This document shows, in pieces, positions 9,171 to 16,390 of a DNA stretch of 34,489 nt; within the stretch, counting starts at the first letter, position 1; every line of letters starts with the position of its first letter. This stretch comes from Eubacteriales Family XIII. Incertae Sedis bacterium (GTDB taxonomy: Bacteria > Bacillota > Clostridia > Peptostreptococcales > Anaerovoracaceae): assembly GCA_031274195.1 (NCBI GenBank), contig JAISQM010000013.1:1-34489 (forward strand). Direction: 5' to 3'. A program made the position numbers and the translations under genes. Below the pieces are notes generated by a model. The model was not told the DNA's origin, made no database searches, and saw nothing but the letters and a program-made list of their open reading frames with translations.

Positions 9171-9206
9171 TTATCATGTCATGATTATATCATGATTATA
9201 TCATGC
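9171..9206. repeat. Overlapping tandem/inverted repeat upstream of xdhC-like gene
   Basis: TCATGATTATATCATGATTATATCATG (9179-9205): 11-bp unit ATTATATCATG twice, forming overlapping CATGAT-N3-ATCATG palindromes. Confidence 0.8.
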
Positions 9207-9257
9207 CGAACCGCAGGTTACTATAATAAGACTCGATTCATTCAAAATTCTCAAAAC

Positions 9258-9286
9258 TTGATTTTAATCTGCCGCCGTGTTAAAAT
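9258..9286 (+). promoter_or_regulatory. Predicted sigma-A promoter for rpoZ
   Basis: TTGATT (9258-9263), 17-nt spacer, TAAAAT (9281-9286), about 80 nt before rpoZ ATG. Confidence 0.55.
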
Positions 9287-9368
9287 TTCCCTACGTTGCG
9301 ATTCAAAAATGCAGATATCGTGATGTCAGCGGAGCAATATCAAGAAAGTGAAATGGGAAGGGGAGATT

Positions 9369-9593
9369 ATGTTACTGTATCCATCAATCAATGAAATCAG
9401 GAAGAAGGCGGACAGCCGCTATACGCTCGTCATATTGGCGGCAAAAAGGGCGCGAGATTTGATAGACGGGAAACCGAGGCTCATCGAGATGGAGAGTGCG
9501 ATACCCGCTTCTTTCGAAGATGAGAGCGAGATTCCCGTTTCTATCGCGGCCAACGAAATTGATAAGAATCTGATCACATATCGCAGAGATTGA
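9369..9593 (+). CDS. rpoZ: DNA-directed RNA polymerase subunit omega
   Basis: MLLYPSINEIRKKADSRYTLVILAAKRARDLIDGKP: classic omega N-terminus; RBS GAAGGGGAG. Confidence 0.93.
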   Translation: MLLYPSINEIRKKADSRYTLVILAAKRARDLIDGKPRLIEMESAIPASFEDESEIPVSIAANEIDKNLITYRRD

Positions 9594-9633
9594 CGCTCGG
9601 CGCATTGCGTGGCTACGGAGGGAGAAAGTAAAG

Positions 9634-10509
9634 ATGAAGAAAAAGATATGTGTGGCGTTGGCTGTGCTTTTGATCGCGGGTGTCGCTGTGTTTGCGGCGG
9701 GTTGCGGTGGCGACTCCGATAATTCGAGCACCGGAAAGACGACTGCGGACGAGGATACGTCGCTGAAGGATATACAGGATGCGGGTGTCTTGATTTTGGG
9801 TTGCGACGACGAGTTCCCGCCGATGGGATTTATCGATGAAAACGGCGAGTTGACCGGTTTCGACATCGACCTTGCGCGCGGTGTCGCGGAGCGCTTGGGC
9901 GTGCAGCTTGAGGTGAAAGCCATCGACTGGGGAAGCAAGGAATTGGAACTGCAAAACAAAAACATCGATGTGATCTGGAACGGCTACACCATCGACGCGG
10001 ATCGCAACGAACAGGTGGAGTTCACAAAACCCTATCTGAACAATGAACAGCTGTTGGTCGTGAAGGCCGATTCTGCCGTACAGGGCAAGGCGGATCTGGC
10101 GGACAAGGTCGTCGGCGTTCAGATAGACAGCGCGGCGGAGAAATTGGTGAACGGAGATGCCGCGTTCAGCGGTTCGCTGAAGGAAGTGCGCACGTATGAT
10201 GATTATCAGCAGGCGCTGATCGACCTGAAGAGCAGCGATCGGATAGATGCCGTGGCTGTGGACAAAATTCTCATCAACTATGTGATGTTGCAGGAACCCG
10301 GAACGTATCGGGTGCTGAGCGAGGCGTTGGGCGATGAGTATTACGGTATCGGTTGTCGCAAGGGTTCCATCTCGCTCAGAGAAGCCATCGACGAGGCACT
10401 CGATGAGATGCAGAAGGACGGAACCACCGACACGATTTGCGCGAAGTGGTTTGACAGCAATATCGTCGTGCGGGATGTGCCGAAGTTGATCCCAAGCGAT
10501 TTTGAATAG
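9634..10509 (+). CDS. Amino-acid ABC transporter substrate-binding lipoprotein
   Basis: Lipobox VFAAGCGG; ILGCDDEFPPMGFIDENGELTGFDIDLARGVAERLG typical of SBP_bac_3. Confidence 0.93.
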   Translation: MKKKICVALAVLLIAGVAVFAAGCGGDSDNSSTGKTTADEDTSLKDIQDAGVLILGCDDEFPPMGFIDENGELTGFDIDLARGVAERLGVQLEVKAIDWGSKELELQNKNIDVIWNGYTIDADRNEQVEFTKPYLNNEQLLVVKADSAVQGKADLADKVVGVQIDSAAEKLVNGDAAFSGSLKEVRTYDDYQQALIDLKSSDRIDAVAVDKILINYVMLQEPGTYRVLSEALGDEYYGIGCRKGSISLREAIDEALDEMQKDGTTDTICAKWFDSNIVVRDVPKLIPSDFE

Positions 10510-10592
10510 GCGCGGCACGATTACAATTCAAGGATTCAATCGAAACGATCATGGCGTTTGAATCGTAACCGAAGAATGAGGCAACACCGTTT

Positions 10593-11279
10593 ATGGATAT
10601 AGATTATCTGTCAGATACAATCGCATATATTGCCATGGGAGCGGGCGTCACGTTGAAGGTCTTTTTTGTGACGCTGATCTTCTCCATCCCTCTCGGCATC
10701 ATCTGCGCTTTGGGCAAGCTGAACAGGGCAAAGGCGCTGCGCGGGATTCCGGGCGCTCTGCTGCGCGGTATCTTAGGCGGCTATACGTGGATATTCCGCG
10801 GCACGCCTCTCCTGCTTCAATTGTTCTTTACCTATTACGGACTCGGCATTCTCAGCGGCGGGCGCATCGCGTTCAGTCCGGAGATGGCGGCCTATCTCAC
10901 CTTTGTATTCAACTACGCGGCCTATTTTACGGAGATATTCAGAGGGGGTATCCAGTCCATCGGCAAGGGGCAGTACGAAGCGGCAAAGGCTCTGGGCATG
11001 AATCCGTGGCTTACGATGAAGCGCATCATCCTGCCGCAGGCCGTCAAGATCATCCTGCCGCCCCTCGGCAACGAATCCATCAATCTCATCAAGGATACGG
11101 CGCTCTGCTCCGTCATCACGGTCACGGAGATACTCCGAAACGCCAATAGGGTCATGTCGAGGGATTTCAACATAAGCGCGCTCGTGATCGCCGCCGCGAT
11201 CTATCTGCTCATGACGTTTGTCGTCATTCAGGTATTTCGCAGATTAGAAAAGCGCTACGCGTACTATAACATCAGGTGA
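10593..11279 (+). CDS. Amino-acid ABC transporter permease
   Basis: HisM/GlnP-type: GVTLKVFFVTLIFSIPLGI, EIFRGGIQSIGKGQYEAAKALGMNPWLTMKRIILPQAVKIILPPLGN. Confidence 0.95.
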   Translation: MDIDYLSDTIAYIAMGAGVTLKVFFVTLIFSIPLGIICALGKLNRAKALRGIPGALLRGILGGYTWIFRGTPLLLQLFFTYYGLGILSGGRIAFSPEMAAYLTFVFNYAAYFTEIFRGGIQSIGKGQYEAAKALGMNPWLTMKRIILPQAVKIILPPLGNESINLIKDTALCSVITVTEILRNANRVMSRDFNISALVIAAAIYLLMTFVVIQVFRRLEKRYAYYNIR

Positions 11280-12049
11280 CGGTAATGGAAATTGTAAAGG
11301 CCGTAAAGCTTCATAAATATTTTGGCAAGCTGCACGTACTCAAGGGTGCGGATTTTTGCGCGAACAGGGGAGAGATCATCTCTGTAATCGGCCCATCCGG
11401 GTCGGGCAAAAGTACGCTGCTTCGTCTGCTCAATCACCTGGAAATCGCGGATAGGGGCAGCATCCGCATCGACGGTCAATATATCGCGAAGGAGAATGCA
11501 GAGGGTCGTTCCGAATACTTGAGCGGCAAGGAGGTTTTGAAGATATGCAGTAGGCTCGGCATGGTCTTTCAGGGCTTCAACCTCTTTCCGCACCGATCTG
11601 TGATCGAAAATCTCATGGAGGCGCCGATGATGGTCGCGGGTCTGTCCAAGTCGGTCGCCGCGGAAAAGGCAGAGGTTCTGCTCGGGAAGGTAGGTCTTAC
11701 GGATAAGAGGGACGCTTATCCGGGACAGCTTTCCGGCGGTCAGCAGCAGCGCGTGGCTATCGCGCGGGCGCTCGCCATGGATCCGGAGATCATGTTGTTT
11801 GACGAACCCACCTCCGCGCTCGATCCTGAGCTCATTGGCGAGGTGCTGAATGTTATTAAGAATTTAGCGGCGGAGGACATGACGATGATCATCGTGACCC
11901 ATGAGATGAACTTCGCACGCGAGATATCGGACAGAGTAGTCTTTATGGATGATGGCGCTATCCGGGCTACGGGGACACCGGATGAAATTCTCGTAAATCC
12001 AGACCACCCGAGGATACGCGCATTTTTGCAGAAGATCGTCCGCGCGTAG
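11276..12049 (+). CDS. Amino-acid ABC transporter ATP-binding protein
   Basis: Walker A GPSGSGKSTLLR, signature LSGGQQQRVAIARAL, Walker B IMLFDEPTSALDPE. GTG 11276 or ATG 11285 start. Confidence 0.95.
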   Translation: MTVMEIVKAVKLHKYFGKLHVLKGADFCANRGEIISVIGPSGSGKSTLLRLLNHLEIADRGSIRIDGQYIAKENAEGRSEYLSGKEVLKICSRLGMVFQGFNLFPHRSVIENLMEAPMMVAGLSKSVAAEKAEVLLGKVGLTDKRDAYPGQLSGGQQQRVAIARALAMDPEIMLFDEPTSALDPELIGEVLNVIKNLAAEDMTMIIVTHEMNFAREISDRVVFMDDGAIRATGTPDEILVNPDHPRIRAFLQKIVRA

Positions 12050-12127
12050 ACTTTTTAAGTGCGTTAGGCTTGGGTTGCGTACCGGTCTCTTATTTTTCCC
12101 GGAATAGCGTCCCGAGGAGATGAGCAT

Positions 12128-12463
12128 TTGAAAAGCAAGATTATTGTCAAGAATCGATTCATTACGGCGTGTCTGGATCTGAACGAGATTTTATATGTGG
12201 CGAAAGAGTTGCGAAAAGTCATCGTGTATACGGATGAGAAGCAATACTGGGAATATTGCGTTATGGAACGGATTCTCGACCAGGCCGATGAGCGCATATA
12301 CCGTTGCCATCACAGTCTCGCGGTCAATATGGACAAGATACATGAGATCACCGGCGACGGGGTGATTCTCTGTGATGAGCGGGAACTGAACATGTGCCGT
12401 TCCGCGTTGCAGGGCACAAAAAAGGCATGGGGAAAATATCTCGAGATCGGAAGACATAGATGA
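12128..12463 (+). CDS. Stand-alone LytTR-domain DNA-binding protein (no receiver domain)
   Basis: EILYVAKELRKVIVYTDEKQYWEYCVMERILDQADERIYRCHHSLAVNMDKIHEI...MCRSALQGTKKAWGKYLEIG; TTG start. Confidence 0.8.
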   Translation: MKSKIIVKNRFITACLDLNEILYVAKELRKVIVYTDEKQYWEYCVMERILDQADERIYRCHHSLAVNMDKIHEITGDGVILCDERELNMCRSALQGTKKAWGKYLEIGRHR

Positions 12464-12571
12464 CAGAACCCACGTTTTTGTGTATAACTCCACTTTCGGC
12501 ACTTACAAAAAATAAAGAGACGAAGATTCGCTTAAATGCCGGTTTCTCTCTCGTTTTGAACCGCAAAAATT
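12354..12571 (+). repeat. Repeat copy A: LytTR gene 3' end plus downstream flank
   Basis: 12354-12467 matches 13433-13546 (4 mismatches in 114 bp); 12529-12571 matches 13574-13616 exactly (43 bp). Confidence 0.95.
12456..12487 (+). repeat. 32-bp exact repeat (copy 1) with promoter-like content
   Basis: ATAGATGACAGAACCCACGTTTTTGTGTATAA, identical to 15933-15964. Confidence 0.95.
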
Positions 12572-12630
12572 TCCATTTTGTGTTTGACCTTATGAGTCAA
12601 TTTATTGAGTCAAATTTTTAGAGATATCCA

Positions 12631-12658
12631 TTGATTTTCATGAGAATCAGTATATACT
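12631..12658 (+). promoter_or_regulatory. Predicted promoter with embedded palindromic operator for the TA module
   Basis: TTGATT (12631-12636), 16-nt spacer, TATACT (12653-12658); palindrome TGATTTTCATGAGAATCA (12632-12649) overlaps -35/spacer. Confidence 0.6.
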
Positions 12659-12696
12659 ATCAGATAAGGTAAACCCTACTGAAAGGAGATGCGACA

Positions 12697-12960
12697 ATGC
12701 TTTTTAATACAGCCAAACTTATGTCAAAAGGGCAGATAACTTTGCCGATTGACATTCGACAAAAACTGAAATTGCAGACAGGTGACCGAGTTGCTTTGAT
12801 TTACGAAAACGATCGAGTTATCATGATGAACCCCGCCATATATGCTATGGAGAATTTTACCCAAGCTATGGAAGGGGAATGGGGAAAAGTGGGTATAAAG
12901 AGCGAGGATGACATCCTTGAACTTTGCCGTGAAGTTCGTGAGGAAATCGAAGGTAGATGA
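12697..12960 (+). CDS. AbrB/MazE/SpoVT-family antitoxin
   Basis: AKLMSKGQITLPIDIRQKLKLQTGDRVALIYENDRVIMMN; RBS GAAAGGAG; ATGA overlap with PIN gene. Confidence 0.9.
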   Translation: MLFNTAKLMSKGQITLPIDIRQKLKLQTGDRVALIYENDRVIMMNPAIYAMENFTQAMEGEWGKVGIKSEDDILELCREVREEIEGR

Positions 12961-13382
12961 AGAAAATCCTAATTGATACCAACATCCTTATCTCTGCGGC
13001 ATATTCAAGAAAAGGTCTGCCAAGGCAGGCATTTGATAAAGCTGTGTCATCATCACTTTATCGTTGCTTGATTTGTGAACAGACTCTTGAGGAGTTTTGG
13101 AGGATTGCCAATCGAAAATTCCCGGAGCGGATTGGTGATTTTGAGAGCTTCATGGCTCAAGCCTTGCTTTTGATGGAAGTTATTTCCGTATCTGCCGATG
13201 CTTATGATGCTGAGAAAGAGATCCGTGACATTAAAGACCGCCCGATTCTGCGAGCGGCTATTAGTGCAAGCGTGGATATTCTGCTTACGGGTGATAAAGA
13301 TTTTATCGAAAGCACGATAGAGAATCCCAAGATAATGAAAGCGGCGGAGTTCGTTACCCCTCGAAAACAGAACGAATCGTAA
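12957..13382 (+). CDS. PIN-domain toxin (COG1569-like)
   Basis: MKKILIDTNILISAAYSRKGLPRQAFDKA...; acidic PIN residues D7, E42, D92 region RDIKDRPILRAAISASVDILLTGDKDF. Confidence 0.9.
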   Translation: MKKILIDTNILISAAYSRKGLPRQAFDKAVSSSLYRCLICEQTLEEFWRIANRKFPERIGDFESFMAQALLLMEVISVSADAYDAEKEIRDIKDRPILRAAISASVDILLTGDKDFIESTIENPKIMKAAEFVTPRKQNES

Positions 13383-13432
13383 TCGTTAAGCACTGTGGGA
13401 CAAAAGGGGACGTTAACTCCGTCAGACTGTGC

Positions 13433-13542
13433 GCGACGGGGTGATTCTCTGTGATGGGCGGGAGCTGAATATGTGCCGTTCCACGTTGCAGGGCACAAAA
13501 AAGGCATGGGGAAAATATCTCGAGATCGGAAGACATAGATGA
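13433..13542 (+). pseudogene. Truncated duplicate of the LytTR gene 3' end (repeat copy B)
   Basis: Encodes DGVILCDGRELNMCRSTLQGTKKAWGKYLEIGRHR*, nearly identical to the LytTR C-terminus; upstream domain missing. Confidence 0.85.
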
Positions 13543-13573
13543 CAGATTCTCTCGTCTTAATGCGACGACGATC

Positions 13574-13616
13574 CGCTTAAATGCCGGTTTCTCTCTCGTT
13601 TTGAACCGCAAAAATT
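13574..13616 (+). repeat. Repeat copy B distal block
   Basis: Exact 43-bp match to 12529-12571. Confidence 0.95.
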
Positions 13617-13657
13617 GCCACTTGCAATTATGCGCTTAGTTTGATAAACTGTATGAC

Positions 13658-13822
13658 ATGGAGTGCCACACGGCGCACGTAGCGAGTTGTGCGGACGCCG
13701 CATTCCGAATCGGAGCGGCAGGCACGGAATCGGTAAACACGGAGAAAAGGCATGATCGTACGCGAAATCTCAACGGACAATTCATTCAAAAATGCGCAAA
13801 AATGGGGGGGGGTGCGGCCTAA
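13658..13822 (+). other. GC-rich hairpin-dense intergenic region with a 54-codon ORF; small ORF or structured RNA candidate
   Basis: ORF MECHTAHVASCADAAFRIGAAGTESVNTEKRHDRTRNLNGQFIQKCAKMGGGAA, no convincing RBS; local inverted repeats TGCGGACGCCGCA and ATTCCG...CGGAAT; 9-G run at 13804-13812. Confidence 0.35.
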
Positions 13823-13861
13823 GTAAGCCCTCCGAATCGCTATATATATCCCCGTATCGTG

Positions 13862-13905
13862 ACGAACATTCAGAGCCGGTGATGGCTTCGGATGTTCGTT
13901 TTTTT
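13862..13905 (+). terminator. Strong intrinsic terminator
   Basis: ACGAACATTCAGAGCC-GGTGAT-GGCTTCGGATGTTCGT, 16-position stem with one mismatch, followed by T7. Confidence 0.88.
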
Positions 13906-13975
13906 ATGTCGACCGCGATGAACGCCGATGTGGCGTGCGTCAGCGGTCGCTATTAGATTGAAAGGAAGGGTTGCG

Positions 13976-15742
13976 ATGAGAAAAAAGATTGTTGGGAGTA
14001 AGCTGCGGAGGGTGCTGGCGATCGCGCTTGTATTTGCACTCGTGACGACGAGTGCCATGTCCGCGTTTGCCACGGAGCGTGACGCGCAGACCGAGACGAC
14101 ACCGACCGCCGTGGGGCAAAGCGATGTGGCGCAGGCCGGCGAGGAAGTCGGAGAATCGACAGATGCACCCGCCAATGAAACCGTGCCGACGGAAAGTACT
14201 GCGGCACCCGCCGCCGCGCAGACGGAAACCGTGACGACCTTGGCCACGGAAGGCGGGCTTACGTATGAAATCAAGGGCGACGAGGGTGAATACGGAGCCG
14301 GCGCGTATGTGACGAGTGTTGATGGTGGTGCTACAAATGTAGTAGTTCCCGCGACGCTTGGCGGGGCAGACGTTGTTTATATACATACATCTTACTACGG
14401 ATTGGCGAGTCTCGATGTCAGCAATTGTACCAAGCTTAAATTTCTGAACTGCAACGGTAGATTCCCTGGTTCGAGTACAAATTTCCACACCGAAATTACA
14501 TGTCTAACCTCTCTAGATGTGAGCAAAAACACAGCTCTTACATATCTGGATTGCGGGGGTAATAAAATAACCTCGTTAGACGTGAGCAAAAACACAGCTC
14601 TCACAGATCTGAATTGTTCCAATAATTGCTTGCCCGATTCTGAAAATCGTCGGGCTCTCATCACGCGGTTCAGCGAATCCGCCATCCTGCCACAGTATAA
14701 TGTCGAAAGCGGGATTATCTATGAAGTAAGAATCGACGAACCCGTTTTTTACGAACCCGGTGCCTATGTGGTGGGTTATACCGGCGTATCACAGGATGTG
14801 GTAATCCCCGCGATGCTCGGAGGTCAACCTGTTGTTGAAGTGAACATAAAGTCAGACATTCTGACGAGTCTCGATGTCAGCGCTTGTACCAATCTTAAAT
14901 ATTTGGATTGCGGAGACAACAACTTGTCCTCACTAGACGTAAGCAAGAACATCGCTCTTGAACATCTGGATTGCGAAAACAACAACTTGATCGCTTTGGA
15001 CGTGAGCAAAAACAGCAAACTTGTTTGGCTGTCTTGCTATAACAACAGACTGACCTCGCTAGACGTGAGTAATAATCTCGATCTCTATGGACTCATTTGC
15101 GATGGTAACCGGCTGACCTCGTTGGACGTGAGCAAGAACGAGATTTCAGAGATGTGGTTTTTTTGCTACAACAACTACATCCCCGACTCCGCAGAGCGCC
15201 GTGCCCTCATCGAAAGGTTCGGCGAGGACGCCGTCCTGCCGCAGTATGCCGGTCTGCCGCCGCAGGACGGTCAGACACCGACGAATCCCGGCGATAACGA
15301 CAACACTCCCGCAGTCGAAATCATCTCCGACGGCGGCGCAAAGTACACCCTCGGCAGCGGCAAAAACTTCGTCGTAAAATCGCCGCGCTCCATGAGCGGC
15401 GAAGCTTTCACAAATCTGCTCGTCGACGGTAACGCGCTCGCGCTGGAGCACAAGAGCGCCACCTTGTGGGAAAACGCGTATGCCAAGGTGGAAGAAGGCA
15501 GCACAGTGGCCACGCTCTACCCGTCCTATCTCGACACATTATCCGTCGGAGAGCACACCGTCACACTTGCCTACGCCGACGGCAACAACGCGACCGTCAC
15601 ATTCGAAGTGGCGAAAAGCGGCAGTCCCAAGACCGGCGACGAGACGCCGCTGCTCGCGCTCGTGCTGTTGCTTGTGATCGCCGTCGCCGGAAGTGCCGCT
15701 TTATTCATGCGCAGAAGGCATTTGCTGTGGAAAGCGCGATAA
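13976..15742 (+). CDS. Secreted leucine-rich-repeat surface protein with SPKTG-type sortase signal
   Basis: RBS AAAGGAAGG, signal peptide, repeats TSLDVSKNTALTYLDC, C-terminal SPKTGDETP-hydrophobic-MRRRH. Confidence 0.88.
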   Translation: MRKKIVGSKLRRVLAIALVFALVTTSAMSAFATERDAQTETTPTAVGQSDVAQAGEEVGESTDAPANETVPTESTAAPAAAQTETVTTLATEGGLTYEIKGDEGEYGAGAYVTSVDGGATNVVVPATLGGADVVYIHTSYYGLASLDVSNCTKLKFLNCNGRFPGSSTNFHTEITCLTSLDVSKNTALTYLDCGGNKITSLDVSKNTALTDLNCSNNCLPDSENRRALITRFSESAILPQYNVESGIIYEVRIDEPVFYEPGAYVVGYTGVSQDVVIPAMLGGQPVVEVNIKSDILTSLDVSACTNLKYLDCGDNNLSSLDVSKNIALEHLDCENNNLIALDVSKNSKLVWLSCYNNRLTSLDVSNNLDLYGLICDGNRLTSLDVSKNEISEMWFFCYNNYIPDSAERRALIERFGEDAVLPQYAGLPPQDGQTPTNPGDNDNTPAVEIISDGGAKYTLGSGKNFVVKSPRSMSGEAFTNLLVDGNALALEHKSATLWENAYAKVEEGSTVATLYPSYLDTLSVGEHTVTLAYADGNNATVTFEVAKSGSPKTGDETPLLALVLLLVIAVAGSAALFMRRRHLLWKAR

Positions 15743-15932
15743 AACGAGAGCATTTCAGCATCAAAAAGGTAATTTTGACGACGCGAAGCGACCACGGTAC
15801 GCTATAGAGAATATCGTGATACATTGTAAATGTGGACACTGATGCCGGTGTCCCCGTTTGTGTGGGAAGAAACTTTGATGCCTATGGCGAACTGTAGCCC
15901 ATAAATTCCGGTGATTTGTCGTTGGAAGAAAT

Positions 15933-15964
15933 ATAGATGACAGAACCCACGTTTTTGTGTATAA
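15933..15964 (+). repeat. 32-bp exact repeat (copy 2), directly upstream of trxA
   Basis: Identical to 12456-12487; similarity extends weakly upstream (TTGGAAGAAAT vs TCGGAAGAC). Confidence 0.95.
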
Positions 15965-15965
15965 T
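15937..15965 (+). promoter_or_regulatory. Predicted sigma-A promoter for trxA inside the 32-bp repeat
   Basis: ATGACA (15937-15942), 17-nt spacer, TATAAT (15960-15965), 39 nt before trxA ATG. Confidence 0.65.
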
Positions 15966-16003
15966 CTGTTATAGGGTTTACGATGAAGAAATGGAGGCTG
16001 ATT

Positions 16004-16321
16004 ATGAGCAATATCATCATATTGACAGAAGACAACTATGAAAATGAAATAGCGGATGGTTCGGTGGTGGTCGATTTTTACGCAGACTGGTGCGGACCGT
16101 GCAAGATGATAGCACCTATCCTCGACGAGGCGTCAAAAACTTATGACGAAAAGATCAAGTTCGCGAAAATTAATATCGACGAGCAGAGGAAGTTGGCGGT
16201 GAGCAATAAGGTCATGAGCATACCGACACTTTTGTTTTTCAAGGATGGTGAGCAGAAAGATCGCGTCACGGGAGTGATCAACAAAGAGACGCTGGCGCAG
16301 AAGCTTGACGCCATCATATAG
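16004..16321 (+). CDS. trxA: Thioredoxin
   Basis: VVDFYADWCGPCKMIAPILDEAS...VMSIPTLLFFKDGEQKDRVTG; ATG 16004 with RBS TGGAGG. Confidence 0.95.
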   Translation: MSNIIILTEDNYENEIADGSVVVDFYADWCGPCKMIAPILDEASKTYDEKIKFAKINIDEQRKLAVSNKVMSIPTLLFFKDGEQKDRVTGVINKETLAQKLDAII

Positions 16322-16332
16322 AGTGCGCGGCG

Positions 16333-16362
16333 ATAAAACCCGCTGCGCGCCGCGGGTTTTAT
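16333..16362 (+). terminator. Intrinsic terminator after trxA
   Basis: ATAAAACCCGC-TGCGCGCC-GCGGGTTTTAT, 11-bp perfect stem ending in T-rich strand. Confidence 0.82.
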
Positions 16363-16390
16363 TTCGAATCGTCAAATTAGGAGGCTGGAG

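Noticed and set aside
9613-10518. 301-aa minus-strand ORF opposite the substrate-binding protein gene
   Set aside because: Antisense shadow of a well-supported ABC transporter SBP.
15833-15852. GGACAC-N8-GTGTCC hairpin after the LRR gene
   Set aside because: Only 6 bp, no T tract; too weak to call a terminator.
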